Below are positions 38,898 through 49,724 of a stretch of DNA of 64,000 nt, one piece after another. Source of the stretch: Blastomyces gilchristii SLH14081 (lineage: Eukaryota > Ascomycota > Eurotiomycetes > Onygenales > Ajellomycetaceae); the NCBI RefSeq assembly GCF_000003855.2, contig NW_003101638.1, positions 123,051 to 187,050 of the forward strand, read 5' to 3'. The notes below the pieces were generated by a model. The model had not been told where the DNA came from, ran no database searches, and saw only the letters and a list, made by a program, of their open reading frames with translations. A program made the translations under genes and the position numbers. Numbering within the stretch: the stretch's first letter is position 1; every line of letters begins with the position of its first letter.

Positions 38898-39109
38898 AAC
38901 AACTATTGAGAAGAATACTACTAACTACGTAAGCTATCACTACCCCAGCCTTGTGCTGAAAGTCATTGATTGAAAACATGCGGCGGCTCACTTGCAAGTT
39001 CTCAGCCAACTAGTCAAAGAGGATACCAATTAATTGGCCTGGTCCAATTCGCCAGCTCCAAAAGCCTATTCTTCTTTCAAGTCGTGGACCGTGGGAGCCA
39101 CCAATCTAC

Positions 39110-39129
39110 TACGGAGTAACTACTCCGTA
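39110..39129. repeat. Perfect hairpin TACGGAGTA/TACTCCGTA
   Basis: Two 9-base arms separated by AC. Related ctccgtac text occurs at 38817-38825. Function unknown. Confidence 0.6.
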
Positions 39130-40038
39130 TGTATAACAATATCACATTTATGCTTTTCTGACCTGCCTACTCTCAAATCTGGTGTGGTTTCGCCCCAAAA
39201 GCGAAAAACACAATCCCGCTTTGGGCAATTCGAGCCATATTCCCCAAACCTAATACTTTCGCCATTGGTTCCCATATAACTTGCGGGGGAAGAACACCCA
39301 TCAACCAATTTGTTATAACTATATGTGACTGGCAGCCAAATAATGGGTGACTTCTAGGCCGTCGCCTGCACTACCTGATATATCCGTCTCCGGGAGACAC
39401 CATTTTATTGTGCTACTGTGAGGTTATCAACCGGCCCACGCATGCGGCATGACGAACCCATCAACCACACGGAGCTATAACCAGAGCCATGGGCCATTTC
39501 CATTTGTAAATCCCATGACCGGTGGAGTGTTAAGGAAAGTACTAGGCCTGCGCGCTGCCTTCGCCTAAGGGGCCCGGAGAATTTTTGGGTTTTTAACCCA
39601 GGTGCTTCTGGCGTAATTTAAAGATTTTGTATTTTGCCAAAGAGGCTTAGAATAGAAATGACAGAAATGGCTTTTGTGTCGCCATCTTGATAATATTTTC
39701 ATACAATATAATCATACAGTCTGAGGACCAACCGTCAGGTTCAGCCTTCGGAAATCATCATTGCTTGAAATCGTACGCCGGAGGATGCATGACGGGGGGA
39801 ACTTTTTAGATCAACCAGTGGCGGCAAGGAGGGAAGTAAAAATAACAAAAAAATAAGCAGCCATGTCCTGTGCCCTTTCTTTTCGGCGGGGCAAGTCGAG
39901 GATACCCTCCAATTCCAACACTCCGGATGCAGGATGCGAAATTTAATCATCTGGAAGCGGTATAACCTGAAGAGGTAACCGCCAGCATCATATATACAAT
40001 ACATACACCAATATTAAATTTTTAGTTCCGAGTGCCCA

Positions 40039-41107
40039 TTAGGCAAGGTACTTCGCAATCGTCTCACCAAACCAGCCACTAAGCTTCTCTCTGCGCTTAT
40101 CACGAGCTTGATTCTCCGCCTGTAGCACCGGGCCGACTTCCTCAAGGTATATGTCCTGTTGCGCTCGCTTTTTGTGTAACACCTGTAACTCCAACTCGCG
40201 TTCATGTGGCGTCATGTCCTTGAGTGGCTTTGGGAATTTCACGCCCGCAGGGACTTGTTCGCCGCCTGGGATTTCAAGGTCTGAGTTTGTCGGCTGAGAA
40301 TCTGTTGTTATAGTGTTTGTGGTTGTAGGAGCAGTTGAAGGTGAAGACGGTTGGAAATCTGGTTTGAAGAGAGATTGAGGGGGTGGGGGTTCTAGGCCCG
40401 CGGCTTTGGCTTCCTCTACGCGCCGCTCGTAGTCTAGCATTTGATGATATAGCTTATCTGCATGCATCTGGATTCGTTCTTCTTTATCTGCATCAAATTC
40501 GAAAGACGAGGCATATCCTAGGGCTTGCAGGAATTTCTAGCAGAAAGCCGACCGAGCCATCAGTATAATACCACCTAGGAAAAAAACTAAACATCAGGGA
40601 GATGGAACATATTACAATTTGCATTGAATAACATCTTGAGAATTTCGAGTTTTTCGCGCTGCACATCGTTGCTCGTTCCTTCACCGTGCCTGACTTGAAA
40701 CAGAGGGACAAATCCATCTGTTCCTCTGCGCAATTTTCTAACGCCGCCATGTTCAAAACCTCCTTTCGCTTTTTGAACTGGTCAATAACCCTTTCTACTG
40801 GCGACATGCTGGAGCTTTCTAGTTCTGCGACGGGTTTATAGCCCTTCCAAAGGTGCGCATAGCGGCCATCGGGGAAGAGGGAGGCGGAGGGAACAGACGG
40901 CCTGTCGGATGGGGTGGATTCGTCGGCGGGTGTTGGTTGGGATGAGGATTGTGGCTTTTGTGATGGTTCTGATTGGGGTAATGATGGAGGCTGGACGGTT
41001 GCAGGGTCATATCTTGCGGGTGTTTCTTGCTGGAGAAAGTCTTTTAGAGACGGGTCAAGCTGCTTTGTGGGATCGCTCCCGTCAGAGCTACCCCAAAACC
41101 AACCCAT
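40039..41107 (-). CDS. Twin CX9C (CHCH-like) protein, probably mitochondrial
   Basis: Two exons, 41107-40616 and 40536-40039 (329 aa), joined in phase 0 over a 79 nt GT-AG intron (SMQI to KFLQALGY). The start is the ATG at 41107, giving MGWFWGSSDGSDP; the upstream GTG is not used. Residues 35-75 are Pro/Ser/Gln-rich. A helical segment contains C126-X9-C136 and C149-X9-C159, the twin CX9C signature of proteins oxidised by Mia40 in the intermembrane space, many of them respiratory-chain assembly factors. The C-terminal half has charged helices around another Pro/Thr-rich linker and ends GWFGETIAKYLA. At 329 residues it is far longer than classical Cmc/Cox17-like proteins. I cannot name the family. 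It is divergent to the kinetochore gene. Confidence 0.85.
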
Positions 41108-41423
41108 CACTAATACGCCGTTGTTCGGGTTCCGTATATATATTCCTCAATTGTGCGGCGAGAATAACAAAGCTAATTGGCAGCTAATTGGCAACTAGAG
41201 AGGTAATATGTTGTCTCCGGTGTTCCTTTCTCAATGTAATCGTAGCTCTATCTCTACATCTTTCGGGCGGAAGTTCTGAATTGCCTCTTTGGGGTTTAAA
41301 TGGCGCCAACCCCTTTTCGGTCAGCTCCCGCCGACGTCACATGATAGTAATCAACACTGCTTTAATCGCATCGCGTCAGAACAGTCGCGTTTATCAATCG
41401 AGCGTGAAGGCTCCAAAACAGGG
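41108..41423. promoter_or_regulatory. Divergent promoter with paired CCAAT boxes
   Basis: A 316 bp shared 5' region between the twin CX9C gene and the kinetochore gene. ATTGG (CCAAT on the minus strand) occurs at 41176-41180 and 41187-41191, within agctaattggcagctaattg. This is typical for CCAAT-binding-complex sites in filamentous fungi. No clear TATA box. Confidence 0.45.
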
Positions 41424-43779
41424 ATGGCTTCAAGTATGATTGCATTCCTGCTCTGTATATGCATGGGTGGTGTTAATTGCTAACATGTGGATTGCGAATA
41501 GATCGAGAGGAGCGGCGGTTGATGCGCCAGCGCGGGGCCGGGTATGTCATACCTCTCAGCATGCGCCGTGGCCCATGAACGTGACAATAGAAATAAAACT
41601 TAAAGCAAAAGACTGATTTGTTATTGAGTGTCAAGTAATCGAGCAGCAAAGGATATCGATTTTGGTTTCGATTCTATGTTCGGTGCTCCAAACATACTTC
41701 CCCCAGGCGCTCCACCTACTACAGCTGTGCCGGAGCCTACCATCCCGCGTACACAACCTTCCTCCTCACGTAGGACTCCGACTCCAGACCACAGACGACG
41801 AACTTCCCCGCAAATTACTCGACGGACTCCTACTAGATCTCAAGATCCATCTTCCAGCAGAAGCACACCTGGAAACCGGACAAACACACTCCCTCGCAGG
41901 ACATCAGTATTCGACATCCCGCCGGATGATGACCCAGATCATGGACGAGAGCACAAAAGGAGAAGAATTGGTAAGAATCTATTAAATTTTTATATAGGTA
42001 TTAGTACATTCGACGTGTTGCTTATGTTCAATAAATCAGCAGTGCCTTCTGAGCCGATTCCAGAAGACACCGTCATTCGCAGCGATATACGTGAAACTGA
42101 ACCAAGAACAACAGCACGTGACGCGAGATCTTCGCCCAATACACAGTCCGGACTGAGTGAAGCTGAGCATGAACGTCACGAACCCTCCGCTGAACGAGGC
42201 CAGAATAGAGAAGAAAGCGATGCTCAACCAGCCCCGGATGGCCAACCTGAAATACAGAATGCCGAGCCCGTCGACACACTACAGGAGAAGGGCCAGCCGC
42301 ATCCTCCCAAAAAGCGCCTGCAAAGTAAAAGACGGAAATCGGTTGTTCAGGGATATAAGAGGCGAAAAAGAGCTTCCGTTGTTGACCAGCTGAGAAGAGA
42401 GCCGGACCATGAGCCTGAACCTGAACCGGAGCCAGAGCCGGAGCCGGAGCCAGATCTGGAACCTGAAAAAGAATCCGAACCCGTGCTGGAACCAGAGCCT
42501 AAACCGCATGACTTGGATGAAGGAGATGTTGAAGAGCCCGCTGCAGAACCCGTTGAACTGCCGACGCGGAAATACAGGAAGAGAAAATCTGTTTGGCAAA
42601 TAGCCACTAAAACCAAACACCGCTTGCCTCGTGACCCTGTTGAAGCCAGCGAGAATCAAGCTGAGGAACAGATTCCAGCGTCGGAAGAACTAGACCAAAA
42701 CCCTGTAGATGAAGTCAACGACAAAGAAAGTGCAGGACATGAGGAAGACTTGCAGGGGCAGTCTACTTCGCCTGATAGGGCGACAAAACCAAAGCGAAAA
42801 TCAAGCCGGGCAGTCAAAGAACGTAGCCGCCAGGCACGACAGCTACAGCCAGAGGACGCGGTAGAGGAGCGCACACCGGCGGAACCCAGCCAGCCGAAAC
42901 CTCCACAGAGGAAGCAACGCAGACAAAAGCCTACGGAATACCAAAATACCGAGAACGAGCCAAAACCTCGCGGGTCCACTGTCCCTGTTATTGTCCACCG
43001 TTTCGCCAACCTTGCAGCTCTCCAGAGTATGACCGGCGATGATGAAGGTACACCCAGCGAAACAGCTCAGGCGGATGACCCATCCGGGCGTCATAAATAC
43101 CCCAGCCGTAGCGGGGTAAACCCGGCCGACGTCCTTGGCCAGATCTGCCGCGAGACGCTCGAGAAAACAGCTTCCAAACTAGCAGACGGCATCAAGCAGG
43201 AGTCTAATGCGTCAAGACGGGCAGAGTGGACTCGGAAACGCAAAGCTGTGGAGCTGTTCGGCGCAGAGCTTGAGCAGCGGCTCTTCGATATGAGCGAGCT
43301 TCTGGATAGCAACTTCGTTTTATCCGCGCGCCTTAAAGGGGAGAAACAGGATCTGGCTTCTCTCCGGAATCGGTTGATTGCATTGCGGAAAGAGCGCGAG
43401 GATGTTGCTTTGCGGATCGATGAGGTGCGGCGGAAATATGCTGAAGAGGAACAACTAAAAATGGTATGTTTTACATGCATCGCGCGATTAATGTTTTACT
43501 TTTACATTTAACCCTACAGCACATTATTGACTAATTACCAATAAGGCACATGATAATCTCAATAATTCCCTCCACGACCTTCAACTTGCGATGGACCGTG
43601 GCCGCAAAGTGGACGATGAGCATAGCGCAGACCCTACGATCGGCCTTGAGTTTCTCCTCCGGACAGTCGCTCAGGATGTCAGCTCTACGGCGCCTGGGTC
43701 ACATAGTGGTATCTTGAATCAGATTAGAGTCTTCAATAGTCAGCTTGAGCGCACGGCTGCTTTGCTGGAGTATTTTTAA
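41424..43779 (+). CDS. Inner kinetochore protein, Ame1/CENP-U-like
   Basis: Proposed exons 41424-41433, 41629-41970, 42040-43463 and 43546-43779 (669 aa, phases consistent). The long frame has no ATG at its start because a TGA lies at 41625-41627. Splicing ATGGCTTCAA (41424-41433) to TGTCAAG (41629) creates MASMSSNRAAK in frame. The 69 nt intron at 41971-42039 and the 82 nt intron at 43464-43545 have good GT-AG sites. The N-terminal two thirds is basic and disordered, with an E-P repeat at about 239-275. From about 463 a helical region begins (SGVNPADVLGQICRETLEK), followed by a coiled coil (about 520-590) and a tail with NNSLHDLQLAMDRGR and a final LNQIRVFNSQLERTAALLEYF. This pattern fits fungal Ame1/CENP-U, part of the COMA complex. 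CENP-Q/Okp1 is the main alternative. The start exon is inferred. Confidence 0.75.
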
Positions 43780-44010
43780 ATCTTGAGTACATTTGGTTGT
43801 TCACAGTACCTGGACTAGCCCATATTTAGTCCAATACTTCGCGTTTTCCTTTTCCTTTTCTTTTTCCGATTATTTTACTTTCATTTTTTTATTCTTTCTA
43901 GCAATGAGGTATACCTCAGGGCGTTCAAGGTTGTTTCGTCATGCCTGATATGATGTAGCTCGCTTCCCAATCAATACTTATCTCAGCAGACTCAAACCTC
44001 TGTTCTGCTC
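43780..44010. other. 3' flank of kinetochore gene up to the Copia-1 target
   Basis: GC-balanced, with a T-rich stretch at 43846-43900 that may include the polyadenylation region. Nothing else is seen before the Copia-1 target duplicate. Confidence 0.5.
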
Positions 44011-44015
44011 GGTTG

Positions 44016-44123
44016 TCTTGGAGGATAACGTTGTTGTGTTGTGTGTAATCTATCTACGCGAGTTACACTAAATGGATAGGTTGGGGTGGCACGTGACTAG
44101 GGTAGGTGTAGTAATCACCAACA
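44016..44123 (-). repeat. Copia-1 3' LTR (gene-facing)
   Basis: 108 bp containing gcacgtgac. It is essentially unmutated, while the mate at 55762 carries about 18 transitions, nearly all G-to-A or C-to-T. Confidence 0.92.
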
Positions 44124-44325
44124 CCCCCCCTTGCTACGCCGTGGCCTATAAGCCGCCACCCAGGGCCTCTCCCATCCTCATATCTTTCAAAAATGCAATA
44201 ATAATTAACTACATCAATCAGATCCTGATTTTCTCATTAGAAAAGACATCTGTACAGCAATTACTGTAAAAATTGAGAAATATATACAAAATTCATTGAT
44301 TCACTGTATTATCATTATCATTTAA

Positions 44326-45492
44326 TCATTTCTTCTTCTTAATTTCCTGAATATCAATTCTTTTGATAAAATCTTCAAATGCAGGCTTCATCAGTGACTT
44401 GATAAGATCATCAGCTATATTCACTATAGAATTAACATGTTTTATCATGATTTCTTCTTTTTTAATTAAATTATGAAGAATATAATATCTGATCTTAATA
44501 TAGTATAATCTTTGTATTAAGAATTCTCTCTTTACTAGATTCATTACTCTCTTATTATCAACTTATAGATATAAGCATATTTTCACTTTTTCATCATTTA
44601 TTAATTCAGTATTATATAACATATTATTTAGTTAAATTATCTTATAAGCTGTCTTACTAGCTGTAATATATTCAGCTTCTGTAATTAATTTAATAATAGA
44701 TATCTATCTCTGCAATCACTATGAGATCAGTGACTTATTAATCAATATAATATAATCAGTAGTTAATTTATATTAAGAATTCACATCTACTCAGTCTGAA
44801 TTACAGTATATCAGAGAACTCAGATCATCTTCTATCTTCTTTTTATACAATATATTATAATTCTTCATCTTCTTAATATAATGTAGAACATGCTTCAATG
44901 CTGCTCAACATGTCTTGTATAAATATAAGTTAAAACATGAGAGATAGTTAACTGTGAATATCAGATCTGATCAGCTGTGTGAGATTAAATACTGCAATAA
45001 TTTCAATTCTTGATAATATTTCATAGTTATAAAGTTATCATTTAATTCATCTCTCTCATCAGATGAGAATTCCAGTTATATACTAGCTATTATCAGAGTG
45101 TCAGCTGAATTTATCTTATTTATACTGAAATTTTCAAGAATCTTCTTAATATAATGACTCTGTGTAACTGCTAGATCATTATTTCTCTGATATTTAATCT
45201 TTATTTTAAGTCTTTATCAAATGCACAGTGATCTCCTTCTTTGATATTATAAGAATAATTCATCTGTAGTATGTAGCATCATTTATAATACTTATTTAAT
45301 AATTAGCTCCTCTCTGAGTAGAGAGGTTGACTTTATTATATAGTGTACAGCTATTATCTGCAAGATTCATAAAGAATCTTATCATCAGTTTAACAGTTCT
45401 TATTATTGATATGAATGTTAAACATGTTATTTTTACCTGTACACAGATCTTACAGAATGATAAAGCTCTGTCATTCTTGATTCTCATTTCTA
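44326..45492 (-). pseudogene. Copia-1 pol remnant (integrase, partial RT, RNase H)
   Basis: The minus-strand open stretch 45296-45487 resembles the C-terminal part of the Copia integrase core (RTVKLMIRFFMN, then CTLYNKVN). About 45090-45270 resembles the C-terminal RT connection (QSHYIKKILENFSINK). About 44640-44760 reads TEAEYITASKTAY, and 44326-44544 ends the RNase H with KIRYYILHNLIKKEEIMIKH, then IADDLIKSLMKPAFEDFI, a textbook Copia C-terminus. Too little space is left for a full RT (YVDD region), indicating an internal deletion. Inactive. Confidence 0.85.
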
Positions 45493-45864
45493 GTTGTGAA
45501 TAGACTGATTATGTGACCGTGTCTGAGATCAGAATCAAACTTTACAGTTATTATATTATTTAAAAGTATTACTTCTGATTATAATTTGTATTTATCACAT
45601 TAATTTCAAATCACATTATTTCAAATATTAAAGATTTCAGATTCACTTTTCAAATAAAAATCTAGTCTTAGATAAAGAATATATTTAAATTCTTAGTCAT
45701 ATTATCATTCTGATCTCATTATTAAAAATAGCATTAAATGAGATTATGAAATCATTTCTCACTTACATAATATCATAATATAGTGCTTATTTGTTGAAAA
45801 TTCAATAGAAAGTGTTATCAAATATCATTACTTTTCTGAACACAGATTATAATTAATATCATTT

Positions 45865-45997
45865 TAATTAAAAAAAAAATATAAAATACAAAAAAAAACA
45901 ATAAAAAAACAAAAAATAAAACAATAATAAGAAAAAATCATAAGAAAAAAAAAGAAAAAAAAAAGAAAAAAAATAAAAAATAAAAATAAAAATAATT
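45865..45997. repeat. Poly-A tract of hAT copy B
   Basis: About 130 bases almost all A with sparse T, C and G, matching the poly-T tract at 6741-6892. Confidence 0.85.
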
Positions 45998-47092
45998 AAG
46001 ATCACAGAGCTGTAGTACTTTTAAAATACTTACTTCTCAGAGTCTTTATAATATTTATTATCAACTGTGTATTTCTTACAGTGAGAGTAACACAGCTGTA
46101 ATAAGTTATTATCTTAATATTATCTAATAAATAATCAGTATATATCTGTATAAATATGAATAATTAGAAAACATACACTTAAAAAGTATAATTAGAGTGA
46201 ACTCTGCTGTTACTTGAACAATATTAAGAACAGAATACTGAAATCAATGATTCTTCTCATCAATTTCACAGATAAGACATGTGAAGATGATCTTGAGAAA
46301 TATAAGATTCTCTAACTTCTGATAAAAATAAATCTTATGAAGAGACTCTATTTTCACTATATCAGAGACTGAGTATTATTAAAAAGCATTACTTTAATAC
46401 ATATAAACTTACTGCAGTGATTTACTCTCTGTGTATATGACTGAGAGTTACAGCTTTCTTACACTGCACAGCTCTCTCTGAGATGCTGTCACTGATTTAC
46501 AATTTATACAGTCTTTCAGTTCAGCATATTCTGCATATATACAGCTCTGTGTGCTGAGACTGTGTTAGTCATTATAATCTGATATGATACTTGCTTTTCA
46601 CAGGCTATGTTTTGTTTGATTGAGAGGGAGAGAAATGTGACTGCTGTTTTATTTAAGAGAAGATGAGTAATTGAATCTGTAGAAGATAATTTGATTTCTT
46701 CTGTATTTAAAATTTGATTAGTCTATACTCTTCAATTTGAGAGTTTCTGAGAGTGTTTTAATAGTTTTCATATCAGCTGGGAATTAGTGATTGATTGAAG
46801 AAGAGAAAAGAGAGAAGAAAGAAATGAGAATAACTTATCTTTATAATATGAAAACAGAGAATTGCTGCAATTATTTATCTTAGTAATAAAGATCTGTTTT
46901 CTGCATGTATCTCTGATACAGATTATATAATAACTGTATATAAAGAATATCAATAGTATATGTATTAAATGAAGATGATATTACTATGTAACACTGTAGC
47001 TGTTTCTGTACATCACTGAAAGCTGTTAATATTTTCTTTGAGTCTCTTTATATTTGATAAGTCAGTAATATATTTCAATACACTCTCCCTTT

Positions 47093-47161
47093 CATTATTA
47101 TCATCATCATTATTATTATCATTATTATTATTATCATTATCATAATTATTATCATCATCAC

Positions 47162-47194
<33 letters not shown>

Positions 47195-47232
47195 CACTAT
47201 TATTATCATTACTATCATCACTATTATTATAT
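47093..47232. repeat. TTA/TCA microsatellite of hAT copy B
   Basis: Imperfect triplet run, inverted relative of 5531-5637. Any reading of poly-isoleucine here is an artefact. Confidence 0.85.
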
Positions 47233-47859
47233 TATTTCTGGTCATCTCTTCTATCTTCACCTGTCTTCAATACTCACTGAAATCAATTATGTCATTCTTC
47301 TTCAAATATTCTGCGGTCCTGCAGATCATCAAGACATGTGAGTACTATCATAGATTGAAGAAAGAGAAGAAGAAGATAATTAAGTAAGAGAAGACAGATT
47401 GTAAAATATATTATAATATCTTAAAGAGACTTTATAAGAGAGTAGAATAATAATGATTTTAAGTAACACTTCTGATAGATTTAGAGTGAATTAAGTATAG
47501 AAATAATGTGAATAACACTGTCTGTACAAGATTGAAGAAGAAGATAGTGAAGAGTTTTATATAGCAGCAGTGAGATTAGAAGAAGTTCTGAAAATAATTT
47601 AAGATTAAGATAAAGAGAGAGAGAGAGAAGAAGAGTATTACTGTAAATAAGCAGTGATAGAAGAAGAGTAAGAGAGTATTAAAGTAAGAGATAAAGAAGT
47701 TAAAACTGATAAGTTTTTTATTTATTAAGAGATAATGATTTTTAATAATACTTCTGTTCTCTAATTGATTAGCAGAAGCTAGTAAAGAAGAAGAAAATTA
47801 AGATCTTATTCAGATCTTGAATATGCTTCATAATTCAGAATATTGAGAAGACAGTTCTA

Positions 47860-48110
47860 CTCTCTGAGCATGTTAATCTGCGTACTACTGAGATGAAACC
47901 TGAGATAGCAGATCAGAAAATGCAGGATTTTAAGTTATAGATTAATCTGACTGAGAAAGAGCAGCAGAAACTCTTCTCTAAGAAGATAGTGAAGAGAGAT
48001 TTTGAGATAATTATCATCTCAGATGAGAAGAAGAAGAAGAAGAAGAAGAATGAAAAGTAAATTATAAAGAATAATAAGAAGAATGAGAAAGAGAAGAAAG
48101 ATAATGAGTA
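47860..48110 (+). pseudogene. Lys/Glu-rich coding remnant in hAT copy B
   Basis: The plus frame reads LRTTEMKPEIADQKMQDFK, then LTEKEQQKLFSKKIVKRDFE and a poly-Lys stretch from a GAA/GAA run. It resembles a coiled-coil protein tail, such as the C-terminal ends of fungal transposases, but I cannot assign it. The same tract is inverted at about 3150-3420. Stops interrupt it. Confidence 0.35.
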
Positions 48111-48857
48111 GAAAAAGTTTTTTTCTTTTTATATTAGTTAGTTATAAGTTCATAATTATTAATAATTAAAATTAATTTTGAGTTTTTACAAAATATTATA
48201 CAAGTTGTAATCAAGTCAGAAATAATATATATATATATATATATTTAACTATTATGATTTACAAATCACTATAATGTATAAGTATCAACATTTTTTCAAT
48301 ATTAATATTCACAATATTAATATATTTTTAATAATATTATCTGATAATGTAATTTGATAACACTCTCTTTTACAATATTATTATATTTCAAGAAATATGA
48401 GAGAGATTAATCAAGATTGTTTATTTACTTTTATATATTAATAATATTCAATCTCAGTTAGTACTAAAATTATAACTAAGCTAAGATAGAAGATTATTTT
48501 CTCTTATAATAATTCTTCTTATATATATCAGTGATCAGTTATATCTTCATTAAAAATAAACTATTATCTTTCTTATATCTTTATTATATCTTCTGAATTC
48601 ACTTCTTTCACTTCTTTAACTTCTATTAAAGATTCACAAACTCTTCAAGAAATCACTGTGAATTACAAAGTCTGTATTATTTATAGTTCAACACAGAATG
48701 CTCTCTTTTAATCATGATAGATAATCACTTCATTCTTCACATCTGATTTCAGGCTATGAAATTTATGAAAAACTCAACACAAATATTGAGATGAACTATG
48801 AAATAATTATTAATAGATTGTATTGTAGATTACTGAAGAGTTATCTCTCTACTGTAA

Positions 48858-48860
<3 letters not shown>

Positions 48861-48893
<33 letters not shown>

Positions 48894-49244
48894 TTCCATT
48901 ATACTCATATGCAAGCGGAGCTTATGATGAGTCCTTGCGTGATGTTAAATACAGGTCAAGTGTTGATTATACAGGAGGAAATACAGGTGTTGAGACCACA
49001 CCAAGATAACAAGAACATAGGAAAATACAAAGAAGTGACAATTAGATACATGCAATAATAACTTCCCAGCTCAGAAACATAGAGTGATTCATTGAAGCAA
49101 TTTGTACATCTCTGTATTTATTAGAAACCTAAGGTGCTTGAGTTCTGGATTTAATGTATCCCCTGCGGGTTTCGAACTCACACGCCTTGGTTTCCCATGC
49201 CAAGGTGCTACCAGGTGGCCGCATTAATCATTCAGTCATCAGGG
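48861..49244 (-). mobile_element. tRNA-derived SINE-like element, copy B
   Basis: 384 bp, flanked by ctctctactgtaatca at 48845-48860 and 49245-49260 (16 bp, exact). On the minus strand it starts GCCCTGATGACTGAATGATT (box A region), has a box B-like GAGTTCGAAACC near 49168-49180, and ends in an AAT-type run (48861-48893 on plus). Less mutated than copy A (tcgaactc retained). hAT copy A has the empty site at about 2338-2362. Confidence 0.88.
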
Positions 49245-49724
49245 CTCTCTACTGTAATCACTGCAACCTCATTTAAAAATATTTATTATAAACTAATTAT
49301 AGCTCTAATGAAATTTTCTGACATCTGAAGTCATCAGAATGCAGATAATAAAAGAACAATAATTAGAAAATTACTACTGAGCTGGTAAGATACTCTATCA
49401 GATAATAATTTTTGATAACACTAACTTTCTAATTTGAAGAAAATCATGTGAAAATAATTACATATCAGTACTCTGATTTCATAACTCTTATCTGATAATG
49501 TTCATAAATAATTACTTTGTATATATACATCTCTGAATCTTTCTCTCTAATCAATTGAAAATTCTGAATTCTGAACACTTCTTTAAATACTTAATTCAAA
49601 TCTTCATATTTCACATTGATCATGTCTTCAGTTTAATCTTGAGATATACTACAAAGTTAATATAAAATATCTAGAATCAGAGTTGAAGAATCATTGAAGA
49701 GTGTCTCTCACAGTAAATGCATAA

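Larger units (their letters stand above)
38199..40038. other. Intergenic region with AT-rich block and palindromes
   Basis: No gene seen. 38640-38960 is an AT-rich block containing a 9 bp inverted repeat (38841-38849 with 38889-38897) and an actccgtacggaatac motif at 38816-38831. A perfect 9 bp hairpin lies at 39110-39129. The remaining sequence is GC-balanced without conserved frames. It includes the Cac2 promoter. Confidence 0.5.

Noticed and set aside
42279..43480. Several minus-strand frames opposite the kinetochore gene
   Set aside because: Shadows of the repetitive, charged sense sequence; Ser/Gly and Phe/Arg-rich without domain signal.
47075..47260. Poly-isoleucine/methionine open frame
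   Set aside because: It is the translation of a triplet microsatellite inside the hAT element.
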